NCBI RefSeq assembly: GCF_027706745.1
Contig: NZ_JAQFWP010000027.1
Coordinates: 1-64,000 of the forward strand
From: Nocardiopsis suaedae
GTDB lineage: Bacteria > Actinomycetota > Actinomycetes > Streptosporangiales > Streptosporangiaceae
DNA: 64,000 nucleotides
Direction of reading: 5' to 3'
Positions within the stretch are counted from its first letter, which is position 1, and each line of letters starts with the position of its first letter. Positions 17,114-25,154 of this stretch are shown one piece after another. Both the position numbers and the translations under genes were made by a program. Under the pieces are notes generated by a model. That model saw nothing but the letters and a program-made list of their open reading frames with translations. It had not been told where the DNA came from and ran no database searches.

Positions 17114-17635
17114 TCAGCGCAGCAGCACGCCGTAGCCGCTGCGGAGCAGGCCGGGCGCCGAGCCGCGGTGGACGGCCGACAGGCGCGACCACAGGGCCCT
17201 CCCGGCGCCGTTCCGGTAGCGCACGAAGGTCGCGAACGTCGCCTGGTCGCCGTCGACGGCCATGACGATCCGGACGCTCATCATCCACCCGGGGGCCTCC
17301 ACCCGCACCCACCCGTCGCCGCGGCCGGAGATCCGCCACCCGGCCACGCGGTCCGGCGCGGGGCCGGGGCGCAGGCGCAGCCCCAGCACGCCCCGCCACA
17401 GGACCTGCGCCGAGCCGTCGAGCACCTCCTCGAACATGGCCCGCAGCCACTCCTCGGGCGTCCCCGCCGTCCCCCGGTCCATCGTGAGGGTGAACAGGTC
17501 GGCGTAGTCGCAGCGGGTGAACGCCACCAGGTCCGCGATCTGCGGGGGCGGGGTCCGCCGCTCGGCGACGACCGGCTCGGCGTCCGGTCCCGCCCCGGCC
17601 GCGCCCGGGGCCTCCGATGTGGTTTCTGCCGTCAT
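17114..17635 (-). CDS. Conserved hypothetical protein divergent from a TetR regulator
   Basis: This 173-residue soluble protein contains the block FTRCDYADLFTLTM, then strands such as VLWRGVLGLRLR and GWRISGRGDGWVRVEA, and a final SAVHRGSAPGLLRSGYG helix. The alternation of strands with one C-terminal helix suggests a small alpha+beta fold of the START-like kind, but I do not recognise a named family. ATG 17635 is chosen because AAGGGAG lies at 17643-17649; a longer open frame upstream would run over the operator. The gene shares a 95-base promoter region with the TetR gene and is likely its main target. Confidence 0.7.
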   Translation of the reverse strand: MTAETTSEAPGAAGAGPDAEPVVAERRTPPPQIADLVAFTRCDYADLFTLTMDRGTAGTPEEWLRAMFEEVLDGSAQVLWRGVLGLRLRPGPAPDRVAGWRISGRGDGWVRVEAPGWMMSVRIVMAVDGDQATFATFVRYRNGAGRALWSRLSAVHRGSAPGLLRSGYGVLLR

Positions 17636-17692
17636 GTCCGGCTCCCTTCGGGTGGGGGTCCGCGCGGTGGCGGTACCGATGCCCGGAAAGTA

Positions 17693-17714
17693 ACATACAG
17701 ACATGTACGTATGT
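17693..17714. promoter_or_regulatory. Palindromic TetR-type operator
   Basis: The outer half-sites ACATAC (17693-17698) and GTATGT (17709-17714) are perfect inverted repeats. They are centred on an inner perfect ACATGT (17701-17706), giving a 22-bp near-palindrome of the size TetR-family dimers bind. It lies 16 bases before the GTG of the TetR gene and upstream of the divergent hypothetical gene, so it could repress both. Confidence 0.65.
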
Positions 17715-17730
17715 GAGTGGGGAGGGTGAC

Positions 17731-18393
17731 GTGGCAACGTCACGGTCGGGCGACCGCCGCACGCAGGCCGACCGGCGCGCGCGCACCAGGAGCGCGCTGC
17801 TGGAGTCGGCGGCCCGGGGGCTGTCCGCGCACGGCTACGCCAACCTGTCGTTGGAGCGGGTGGCGGGCGAGGCGGGCTACACCCGCGGGGCGCTGTACCA
17901 CCAGTTCGCCAACAAGGAGGAACTCGCGCAGGCCGTGGTGGAGTGGGTCGGCGAGACCTGGCGCGCCGAGGTGGGCGGCCCCGCGTCGGCGCACCAGGAC
18001 CCCGTCGAGGCGCTGTGCGCCCTCGCGCGGGCGCACGCCGTCTACTGCCGCCGCGACATCGCCGGGGTCATGATGACGCTGCAGATCGAATTCTCCGGCC
18101 GGGACCATCCGGTCGCCCGCGCGCTGGAGCGCAACGTCCGCCCGCTCATCACCGAGTGGGGCGGGCGGATCGCGCAGGCGCGGGAGTCCGGCGCCCTCCC
18201 GCCGGGGCCGCCGCCCGAAGAGACGGCCTCGGCCTACTTCGGCACCCTGCAGGGCGTCACCATCGCGCTCGCCGGGCGCGCCCCGCACGACGTCCGGCTC
18301 GCCGAGGGGGCCGTCCGCGGAGTCCTCGGCCTGCCGCCCGCTGCGCCCGGCGAGCCGGTGCTCACCCCGCCAGGCCGCGGCGCAGCGCCGTGA
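17731..18393 (+). CDS. TetR/AcrR family transcriptional regulator
   Basis: This 220-residue regulator has an N-terminal helix-turn-helix (LSLERVAGEAGYTRGALYHQF, then NKEELAQAVVEW) that is characteristic of TetR proteins. A helical ligand-binding and dimer domain of normal length follows. The GTG at 17731 is chosen over longer in-frame starts because GGGGAGGG lies at 17719-17726 and because longer starts would put the operator inside the coding region. It probably represses itself and the divergent gene at 17114-17635. The ligand is unknown. The 3' end overlaps the convergent hydrolase gene by 32 bases. Confidence 0.88.
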   Translation: MATSRSGDRRTQADRRARTRSALLESAARGLSAHGYANLSLERVAGEAGYTRGALYHQFANKEELAQAVVEWVGETWRAEVGGPASAHQDPVEALCALARAHAVYCRRDIAGVMMTLQIEFSGRDHPVARALERNVRPLITEWGGRIAQARESGALPPGPPPEETASAYFGTLQGVTIALAGRAPHDVRLAEGAVRGVLGLPPAAPGEPVLTPPGRGAAP

Positions 18394-19258
18394 AGAGCTC
18401 GGCGATCTGCAGCTGGGACACCTCGGCGGACTGGATCTGCTGGGACCCGTGAAAGGTCCCGGCCCACTGGTGCAGCTCGACCGAGACGCCCGCCTGCAGC
18501 AGGCGCGCCGCGTAGTCGATGTCCTCGTCGCGGTTGGGGCAGAACTCCGCGGCGGCGATGTAGGCGGGCGGCAGCCCGGACAGGTCGGCCGCGCGCGCGG
18601 GGGCCGCGTAGGGCGTGGCGGCCGCCCCGCCCAGGTAGTGGCCCCACATCTGGGCGACCTTGCTCCGGGTCACGAAGGGGGTGTCGGTGAAGGTGCGCGC
18701 CGACACGGTCAGCTGGCGGTCGTCGAGGCCCGCCTGGTTGAGCAGCTGGAACCGGACCGGCGGCCCCTGCTCGTCCCGGGCGCGCAGCGCCACGGAGGCG
18801 GCGATGCCCCCGCCGGAGCTGTGGCCGCCGACGGCGATCCGCTCCGGCGCCGTGCCGAGCGCGTCGGCGTTCTCAGAGGCCCACACGAGCGCCGCGTAGG
18901 CGTCGTCGTGCGCGGCGGGGAAGGGGTTCTCCGGGGCCAGGCGGTAGGCCACGGACACGACCGTCGCGCCCGATCCGGCGGCGATCATCGCGGCCCAGGG
19001 GTGCTCGGTGTCCAGGTCGCCCATGACGAACCCGCCCCCGTGCAGCCAGACGAGGGCGCCCCGGGGGTGGTGCGGCCGGTAGATCCGCACCGGTACCGGC
19101 GGGTCGGCGGGGACGGTGCGGTCCTCGACCATTAGGTCGGCGGTGTCCGGTTCGGGCAGGGTGGCGATCAGCTCGGCGAGCTGATCGCGCGCGGCGGGCG
19201 GGTCGCTCAGGTCGGACGGCGGGAAGACGGACAGGTACGGCTCGAGTTCGGGATCCAT
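18362..19258 (-). CDS. Alpha/beta hydrolase, hormone-sensitive-lipase type
   Basis: This is a 298-residue hydrolase of the HSL (bacterial esterase IV) group. The oxyanion motif is HGGGF, the nucleophile elbow GHSSGGG, the acidic residue lies in PNRDEDIDYAA and the catalytic histidine in GTFHGS. It probably hydrolyses short-chain carboxylic esters in the cytosol. The start at 19258 (MDPELEPY) is preferred because AGGA lies eight bases upstream; a second ATG at 19267 directly abuts that site. It is divergent from a PucR-type regulator with 120 bases between them, so regulation by that protein is plausible. Confidence 0.88.
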   Translation of the reverse strand: MDPELEPYLSVFPPSDLSDPPAARDQLAELIATLPEPDTADLMVEDRTVPADPPVPVRIYRPHHPRGALVWLHGGGFVMGDLDTEHPWAAMIAAGSGATVVSVAYRLAPENPFPAAHDDAYAALVWASENADALGTAPERIAVGGHSSGGGIAASVALRARDEQGPPVRFQLLNQAGLDDRQLTVSARTFTDTPFVTRSKVAQMWGHYLGGAAATPYAAPARAADLSGLPPAYIAAAEFCPNRDEDIDYAARLLQAGVSVELHQWAGTFHGSQQIQSAEVSQLQIAELFTALRRGLAG

Positions 19259-19378
19259 GCCGGTCATCCTGTGGCACGCGGCCGTCCCAGGGCATCCGAC
19301 GGTCGTCGCGCATCCGCCCCGGACCCTGCGACGGACGGCGGGGCCACCGGTGCGGGGCGCGTGCGTAGGATCGCCCCC

Positions 19379-20413
19379 ATGGACGCGTTGGTGGTGCGGC
19401 TGTCGCAGTTGGACACCGAGGCCGCGGGGGCGCTGCGGGTGGTGGCGTTCTACGACACGCTGATGCGGCGGAGAGTCGACCTGCCCGCGCTGGCCCGCGC
19501 GTCGGCGGGGCTCGCGGAGTGCGTGGCGGGGGTCCGGCTGCACGGCACAGGGCGTGCGGTCCGCTTCGCGCCGAACGGCCGGGAGGCGCTGGGGCCCCTG
19601 CCGCCCGCGCGCTCGACCGTCCGCCCCGTCCTCCTGGACGAGGAGGAGGCGGGGACCGTGTGGCTGGAGCGGGACGCCGCGCCGCGCGCGCTCGACGACC
19701 TGCTGTTGGAGCGGTTCGCCATCGCCGTCTCGGCGGCGCTCGAACGCCACGGACCCGCGCAGACCACGATGGCCGACCCCGCGCTCGTGGAACTGGTGAT
19801 CGGCCCCGGAGACGAGGCGGCCCGGGCGCGGGCGCTGCGCCTGCTGGGCTTCGCGCCGGGCCTTCCGGTCCTGGTCGCCGCCGTCCGCACGTCCCTGCCG
19901 CTCGACCGCGTCGGCGCCCGGGTCTGCCCGGAGCGGCAGGTGAAGACGGCGTCGGTGGGCGGGGTGGGCGTGGTTCTCGCCGCCGCGATCGACCCCGAAC
20001 GCTTCCCGGAAGGGGCGCGTGCGGGCATCGGCGCCGCCGACGGGCCCACCGACTCCTGGAGGCAGGCGCACACGGCCCTGCGCTTCACCACCCCGCTCCG
20101 CCCCGTCGTGCGCCACCGCGACCTGGGCGCGCTGGCTCTGCTCGCCGAGGTGCCGCCCGACGCCGCGCGGGCCGCCCCGGACGTGGCCGCGGTCGGCCGC
20201 GTGGCCGCCGCCCCGGCCGACCTGGAGACCCTGGAGGCCTACTGCGCGGAGGGATCGGTCCGCCGGACCGCCGAACGGCTCCACATGCACCACAGCAGCG
20301 TCGCCCGGCGGATCGACCGGATCGGCGGGGAACTGGGCATGGACCTCACCAGCCCGGCCGGTGCGACCCGCGCCGGGGTCGCCCTGGCGCTGTGGAGGCT
20401 GCTCGACGGCTGA
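19379..20413 (+). CDS. PucR-type helix-turn-helix transcriptional regulator
   Basis: This 344-residue regulator ends in the PucR-type C-terminal helix-turn-helix: LETLEAYCAEGSVRRTAERL followed by HMHHSSVARRIDRIGGELG. The N-terminal part (MDALVVRLSQLDTEAAGALRVVAFYD) and the middle (LGFAPGLPVLVAAVR) are mixed alpha/beta and probably sense a ligand. ATG 19379 is preceded by GTAGGA. The gene faces away from the esterase gene, suggesting local control of it. The effector cannot be told from sequence. Confidence 0.82.
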   Translation: MDALVVRLSQLDTEAAGALRVVAFYDTLMRRRVDLPALARASAGLAECVAGVRLHGTGRAVRFAPNGREALGPLPPARSTVRPVLLDEEEAGTVWLERDAAPRALDDLLLERFAIAVSAALERHGPAQTTMADPALVELVIGPGDEAARARALRLLGFAPGLPVLVAAVRTSLPLDRVGARVCPERQVKTASVGGVGVVLAAAIDPERFPEGARAGIGAADGPTDSWRQAHTALRFTTPLRPVVRHRDLGALALLAEVPPDAARAAPDVAAVGRVAAAPADLETLEAYCAEGSVRRTAERLHMHHSSVARRIDRIGGELGMDLTSPAGATRAGVALALWRLLDG

Positions 20414-20420
20414 GCCGGTC

Positions 20421-20603
20421 TCACGCCTCCGCGGCCTGCTCCTCGCCGTCGTCGTGCCCTGACGCCTGCGAGAAGGAGACGGTGCCCGCCTGGATGACCA
20501 CGGCGCCGGGGCCGATGTCGCCAGTGACCGTGTTCACGACGGTGCCCTCGGAAGCCTCGTCGTTCTCGGAGCTCTCGTCGTTCCGCCCGTTTCGCTCATC
20601 CAT
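20421..20603 (-). CDS. Small acidic protein with RHIM-like/amyloid-signalling-type motif
   Basis: This 60-residue protein has an acidic disordered N-terminus and tail. Between them is a conserved-looking core NTVTGDIGPGAVVIQAG followed by TVSF. The V-V-I-Q-A-G core resembles the RHIM tetrad region (I/V-Q-V/I-G) and the short Gly/Val/Gln-Ala-Gly motifs known in actinobacteria as bacterial amyloid signalling sequences. No catalytic domain is present. It starts 45 bases after the end of the membrane-protein gene on the same strand and is probably co-transcribed with it. I see no strong ribosome site, so reality of the gene rests on the motif. Function inferred only by motif likeness. Confidence 0.55.
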   Translation of the reverse strand: MDERNGRNDESSENDEASEGTVVNTVTGDIGPGAVVIQAGTVSFSQASGHDDGEEQAAEA

Positions 20604-20648
20604 GCCGGGAGACTACCGATCCGCGGGCATGCGGCGGAGCGCAGGTCC

Positions 20649-21263
20649 TCAGGACATCCGGGGGCGCAGGCCGAGGCGCCGGAGTTCCAGTGCGGCCAGG
20701 GCGCGCACCGCCTCCTCGTCGTCGTCGCGCCAGGCCTCCACCGGGTCGTCGCGGACCGCCGCCAGGCGCGCGGGCCGTGCCGAGGCCAGAGCGCGCAGCG
20801 CCAGGACCCGCTCACCCGCGCGGCCCTTCAGCGCGCCGGCGCTCCGGGCCGTCGAAGCCTGCCGGATCCAGCGCAAGCGCGCGGGCAGCCAGGTGCCGAG
20901 CAGGACGACGATCGGCAGGAAGGCGGTGAGCAGGCCGAGGATGACCGCCGACGACGCGATGGACTCCTGGAGCGATCGCCCCGCGTCCCCCAGCGAGGCC
21001 CCGGCCTCACCGACGGAGGTCAGCGGGGAGGCGAGGCTGTCACCTGCCAGGGGGACCTGGCGTGCGGCGTCGGCCGCGTCGCCCATGTGGCGGTCCACGG
21101 CGTCGCCCGCGTCGGCGAGCATCGTTCCGGACGCACCGGCGGCGGCGACGGTGTCGTGGAGGGCGAGGGCGGCCTTGATCCAGAGGGCGATCCACAGAAC
21201 GGCCAGGGCGTCGGCGAGGACCTGCAGCGCGAATCGTGCAGGGCGGTCGGCGTAGAGCTTCAC
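20649..21263 (-). CDS. Conserved actinobacterial two-pass membrane protein of unknown function
   Basis: This 204-residue protein has one membrane helix near the N-terminus (about 12-34, FALQVLADALAVLWIALWI). A roughly 70-residue Ala/Gly/Asp-rich helical loop follows (LADAGDAVDRHMGDAADAAR and similar), then a second membrane helix (about 107-130). The cytoplasmic C-terminus is arginine-rich and ends EEAVRALAALELRRLGLR. The N-terminal MKLYADRPARFA and the C-terminal RALAALEL block resemble a family I have seen in many streptomycetes without an assigned role. GTG 21263 has GGAG about seven bases upstream. It leads a likely operon with the RHIM-like small protein. Confidence 0.7.
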   Translation of the reverse strand: MKLYADRPARFALQVLADALAVLWIALWIKAALALHDTVAAAGASGTMLADAGDAVDRHMGDAADAARQVPLAGDSLASPLTSVGEAGASLGDAGRSLQESIASSAVILGLLTAFLPIVVLLGTWLPARLRWIRQASTARSAGALKGRAGERVLALRALASARPARLAAVRDDPVEAWRDDDEEAVRALAALELRRLGLRPRMS

Positions 21264-21558
21264 GAGTGCTCCATGAGGGGTGGGGGAGCGGTGGGGAGCC
21301 GCGCGTGTGCGTGGTCGGGCCCATCGTGTCCGCGGCGGGTCGGCACCGCAATGCCGCCCGACCGCAATCCGCGGAGCACCGGTTTCGGGGTGGTCGGCGG
21401 TGCGGATTCCGCGAAGCGCGACACCGTTCCATCCAGAAAGGTTTACATTCTCTCCCCGGTGTTTTCGTGAAATTCCGCACCCGTGCCCGTGAAAACGGGG
21501 CGTGTCCCGTGCGGGTCTCCTCTATGGAACGTTGCCCACGAAGAAAGGAAAGCGGACC
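21264..21558. other. Divergent intergenic region
   Basis: This 295-base gap separates the membrane-protein gene from the secreted peptidoglycan-binding gene. The half near 21420-21550 is markedly less GC-rich and likely holds the promoter of the secreted protein, but I cannot assign a clear -35/-10 pair. No gene seen. Confidence 0.4.
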
Positions 21559-22125
21559 ATGCCCCCCACTCGCCGCTCCATCGCCGCCGTGACCGCGATC
21601 GCCGCGGGCGCTCTGCTCTCGTCCCTGACCACCGCCCCGGCCGCGCTCGCCGATGGGCCCCGCACCCCGCCCGAGGTGCGCGCCGAGATTCAGGCGCTGC
21701 CGTGGCCCGCCCTCGCCCAAGGCGACTCCGGCGCGGTCGTCCAGGCCGCCAACGAACTCCTCCAATCCTACGGCTACCTGCCCGAGCAGGGGCTCGGCAA
21801 CATCTTCTTCGACGAGCCCATGGCGGACGCGGTGCGCGCCTACCAGGACGACCGGGACATCCCCGTCGACGGCCGCATCGGCGACGAGACATGGAGCCAC
21901 ATCCGGATGGACTTCGGTGTCGTCGGCCCCGGGAACCGCGACAGGGACAAGGTCACGGCGGTCCAGGTCCTGCTCGGCCACAACGGGTATTCGGTGGCCG
22001 ATGACGGAATCTACGGCACCCGCACCGAGAACGCGGTCATCGCCTTTCAGGAGGAGAACTCCATCGACGCCGACGGAATCGTCGGCCCCATCACCTTCCG
22101 CGCCCTGGTGACCGGAGGCGTGTGA
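21559..22125 (+). CDS. Secreted protein with two peptidoglycan-binding domains
   Basis: This 188-residue protein has a Sec signal peptide (MPPTRRSIAAVTAIAAGALLSSLTTAP, cleavage after an A-L-A-like site near residue 32). It then has two PG_binding_1 repeats: the first around SGAVVQAANELLQSYGY to VDGRIGDETWSHI, the second around VTAVQVLLGHNGYSVADDGIYG to DADGIVGPITFRAL. These three-helix domains bind cell-wall peptidoglycan; no catalytic domain follows. ATG 21559 is preceded by AAGGAAAG. It is followed 22 bases later by another secreted-protein gene, so the two may be co-expressed. Confidence 0.85.
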   Translation: MPPTRRSIAAVTAIAAGALLSSLTTAPAALADGPRTPPEVRAEIQALPWPALAQGDSGAVVQAANELLQSYGYLPEQGLGNIFFDEPMADAVRAYQDDRDIPVDGRIGDETWSHIRMDFGVVGPGNRDRDKVTAVQVLLGHNGYSVADDGIYGTRTENAVIAFQEENSIDADGIVGPITFRALVTGGV

Positions 22126-22147
22126 CCCCGATGGCGAGGAGGCCGTC

Positions 22148-22705
22148 ATGTCCCTGTCCCCACTCCGATTCCTGCGGTCGGCCACGGTCGCCGCGCTCGC
22201 CGCACTCGCCTTCGCCCTGGCCTCGGGGGCGGCGGCCGCAGCACCGCCCCAGGCCGAGGCCGACGCCCGGTGCATCGGCGGACCACTGCTGGGTACCGTG
22301 CTCGACTACTGCCCCGGCGCGCTTCCCGCGGGCCGCACGGCGGACTGGCTCGACGACACACGCCGGTTCGACACCGGCCAGCTCCAGGGGACCAAGCGGG
22401 TCTATGCCCTGGACGACGGCACCGACCTCACGATCGTGGGGTACGAGGACGGCGTCGTGCGCACCACCCCTGATGAACTCGCGCAGGGCGACGAGCGGTT
22501 CGCCGAGGCCCGGCCGGTCCGCGACGCGCGGGGGCGCACCGGCCTCGCCGGTGACGGCGCGGTCCTGATCCTGCTCTCCGACACCGAGACCGCGCCCGAG
22601 GAGGGGCCTTTCACCGTCGAGGTCAGCACGCGCTTCCCAGGAGCGACCGGCACCGACGAACTCCTCCGCATCGCAGGCCACGTCACCGCGGCCCCGTCGG
22701 GCTGA
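22148..22705 (+). CDS. Secreted protein of unknown function
   Basis: This 185-residue protein has a clear signal peptide (FLRSATVAALAALAFALASG, then AAAAAPPQ) and two early cysteines (ARCIGGPLLGTVLDYCPG) that could form a disulfide in the mature protein. The rest is mixed polar sequence with TKRVYALDDGTDLTIVGYED. No family recognised. A strong GAGGAGG ribosome site (22134-22140) precedes the ATG. It probably forms a unit with the peptidoglycan-binding gene just upstream and ends at a strong terminator. Confidence 0.72.
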   Translation: MSLSPLRFLRSATVAALAALAFALASGAAAAAPPQAEADARCIGGPLLGTVLDYCPGALPAGRTADWLDDTRRFDTGQLQGTKRVYALDDGTDLTIVGYEDGVVRTTPDELAQGDERFAEARPVRDARGRTGLAGDGAVLILLSDTETAPEEGPFTVEVSTRFPGATGTDELLRIAGHVTAAPSG

Positions 22706-22722
22706 CGAGCCGCGCAGCACAT

Positions 22723-22751
22723 GGGCCCTGTCGCGCCAGGCGACAGGGCCC
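22723..22751. terminator. Bidirectional terminator
   Basis: A 12-bp perfect stem (22723-22734 with 22740-22751) and a five-base loop lie between the convergent secreted-protein and ABC-transporter genes. Confidence 0.75.
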
Positions 22752-22783
22752 GACCCCAAGCGGGAGCGGTGTCCCCGGACCGG

Positions 22784-24718
22784 TCACGAAGCCTCTTCGA
22801 CCCCCGGGACCTCATAGGCGGCGGCCTGGATCGAATACAGCTCCGCGTACAGCCCGCCCCTGCGCACCAGCTCGTCGTGGGTGCCCTGCTCGACGACGCG
22901 GCCGCGGTCCATGACAACGATCCGGTCGGCCATGCGCACCGACGCCAGGCGGTGGGTGATCAGCAGGACCGTCGCCCCGCGCGCGGCGTGCTGGAGGCTG
23001 TCGAAAAGGCGCTGCTCGGCGTAGGCGTCCAGCGCCGCCGTGGGCTCGTCGGCGATGATCAGGTCCGCCCGCTGGTAGAGGCCGCGGGCGGCGGCGATGC
23101 GCTGACGCTGCCCGCCCGACAGGTCGGCGCCGTCCTTGAAGCGGCGGTCCAGCACGGTGTCCAGGCCGCGGGGCAGCTCGCCGACGACCTCGTCGGCGCC
23201 GGACAGCGCCAGGGCGCGGTGCAGGCGCCCCTCGTCGGCCGTCTCGCCCTCCGCCATGGCGACGTTGCGGCGGGCGGTGGCCGGCCACAAAGAGTGGTTC
23301 TGCCGCATGGCGCCGATACGCTCGCGCAGGCGCTCGGGGTCGATGTCGGCGAGGTCGCGCCCGTTCCAGGCGACCGTGCCCCTGTCCGGGGCGAACAGGC
23401 CGGAGATCAGCGTGGACACGGTGGTCTTGCCCGATCCGTTGGGGCCCACCACCGCCACCACCTCGCCCTTGCGCAGGCGGAAGGAGACCCCCCGCAGCGC
23501 CGGGGCGTCGGCGCCGGGGTAGGAGAAGTGGACGTCGTCCAGCCGGAGCTCCTCCAGGGGGCCGGGAGGGGGCCCGCCGACGGGGGTGGGCGTCCGGTCG
23601 CGCGCCTGGTCCAGCACCTCAAGGAAGTCGGAGAAGTACAGGCTCGCCTCATAGAAGGAGGCGACCGCGTTGACGAGGCGGTCCAGGGCGGCCTTGCCCT
23701 GGCCCAGGGCCACGTAGGCGGTTCCGGCCACGGCCAGCGGCATCCACCCGCCCAGCAGCATCCACACCAGCGCGGCGTAGGTGGCCAGGGTGACCGCTCC
23801 GCTCGCGGCCTCCCCCGTGGCGCGGGCGGCGGTCTGGCGGCCGACGATGGCCAGCAGCGAGTCGCGGACGTACCGCGCCAGGGCGGTGTAGTCGGCGAGC
23901 ATCGGGGTGCGCATGTTGTAGGCGCGCAGCTCGGCGGCGGTCTCGCGCTGGGTCATGGTGAAGGTGTGGATGTAGAGCAGCCGGTTGGTCGTCGACAGCT
24001 CGCGCATGCGCCGGTACTGCATGCGGGCCGAGCGCGCGGCGGCCCATCCGACCGGCAGGACGGTCGCGGCCAGGAGCGGCAGCAGTACCGGGTGCAGAAC
24101 GGTGACCACCGAGGCCACCGCGATGATCCCGACCGTCTCGGCGAGGATGTCGACGGTGTACCCGATCATCCGCCCCGCCTCGTGGAGCCCTCGGTCGCGT
24201 CCCCGGTAGACCGCGTCGCAGAAGTCCGACTCGTCGAAGGACTCCAGCCGTACCGCGGTGACCGCCCCCAGCAGCTCGGTCTCGGCGAGCAGCTCCACCT
24301 GGTGGCGCAGGCGCCCCTGTGACCGGATCGCGGCGGTGCGCAGAGCCGCGCGGGCGGTGATCGCCGTACCGGCCAGCACAAGCGAGGGCAGGGCGGCCCG
24401 GATGCGCTCGGGGGTGGGCCCCTCGGCGAACAGCTCGTTCAGGATTCCGGCCAGGGCCGCCAGCACCGAGGCGGCCAGCACGGCGGAGGCGACATTGAGG
24501 CCGATGACGGTGGCCGTGTCGCGCGGGCTCGCGCGCCAGGCCCACCGCAGGGCGGTGGCGACCTGGCCGGGCAGGCGGGCGGCCACGCGCCGCACCGGGA
24601 TGCTGCCCATCTCCTCCAGCCAGGGGTAGTACTTGCTCTTGGCGAACTCGGGCAGCTCCCAGGGCGGCGCGGGCCGCCGGGTCCGTGATCGTGCCCTGTC
24701 CGTGCGCGTCCGGCGCAT
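22784..24718 (-). CDS. ABC exporter, fused permease and ATPase
   Basis: This 644-residue half-transporter has an N-terminal six-helix membrane domain (about 60-350) and a C-terminal nucleotide-binding domain with Walker A GPNGSGKTT, signature LSGGQRQR, Walker B LIIADEPTAALD and switch histidine ITHR. It works as a dimer at the cytoplasmic membrane, exporting a lipid, peptide or drug-like molecule; the substrate cannot be inferred. The ATG at 24718 is preceded by GGGGGTG. It stands alone, ending at a terminator shared with the secreted protein gene. Confidence 0.88.
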   Translation of the reverse strand: MRRTRTDRARSRTRRPAPPWELPEFAKSKYYPWLEEMGSIPVRRVAARLPGQVATALRWAWRASPRDTATVIGLNVASAVLAASVLAALAGILNELFAEGPTPERIRAALPSLVLAGTAITARAALRTAAIRSQGRLRHQVELLAETELLGAVTAVRLESFDESDFCDAVYRGRDRGLHEAGRMIGYTVDILAETVGIIAVASVVTVLHPVLLPLLAATVLPVGWAAARSARMQYRRMRELSTTNRLLYIHTFTMTQRETAAELRAYNMRTPMLADYTALARYVRDSLLAIVGRQTAARATGEAASGAVTLATYAALVWMLLGGWMPLAVAGTAYVALGQGKAALDRLVNAVASFYEASLYFSDFLEVLDQARDRTPTPVGGPPPGPLEELRLDDVHFSYPGADAPALRGVSFRLRKGEVVAVVGPNGSGKTTVSTLISGLFAPDRGTVAWNGRDLADIDPERLRERIGAMRQNHSLWPATARRNVAMAEGETADEGRLHRALALSGADEVVGELPRGLDTVLDRRFKDGADLSGGQRQRIAAARGLYQRADLIIADEPTAALDAYAEQRLFDSLQHAARGATVLLITHRLASVRMADRIVVMDRGRVVEQGTHDELVRRGGLYAELYSIQAAAYEVPGVEEAS

Positions 24719-25154
24719 GGGTCACCCCCGTGATGAATGGAACTGGTGTTCGAGAACCGGTCGGTGGGGTGCATCCTGCCCGGTGCCCTCGGACGACGGA
24801 AGCCGGACGACACGGCGGGGCCGGAATGGGGGCGGGCCGGATCACGTCCCCTGAGGCGCCGACCGCCCCCCGCTCCCGACCCGGATCGGGCCCACCGCCG
24901 GAGCGGGGGCACGGCGGGGCGGAGACCGGTCGGCCCGGATAACTCTGAGTCCGTATCCGCCCGGGAATCGGCCGTGCGCACGGCGACGCACCGACACGCC
25001 CGCACCGTTCCTCAGAAACGAAGGTCGGGGGCCGCCGCCCCTCGGCCAGGGGCGGTACGGCCTGCGGACGGTGGTGCCGAGGCGCGTGTCGAGTGTGGGG
25101 TCGGCACACGAACTCGCGACCGGGCTCCCGTCCCGTGCCCGGTCGGACGTCGGT
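24719..25154. other. Intergenic region between two minus-strand genes
   Basis: These 436 bases hold the promoter region of the ABC exporter and, near 25117-25145, the terminator of the upstream regulator gene. I see no credible coding sequence; the open frames here lack a ribosome site and protein-like composition. Confidence 0.5.
25117..25145 (-). terminator. Terminator of the MmyB-like regulator gene
   Basis: An 8-bp stem (25117-25124 with 25138-25145) and a 13-base loop sit ten bases beyond the stop codon. Confidence 0.5.

Noticed and set aside
22721-24322. Long plus-strand frame opposite the ABC exporter
   Set aside because: The minus strand encodes complete ABC motifs; the opposing frame is His/Gly/Arg-rich chance translation.
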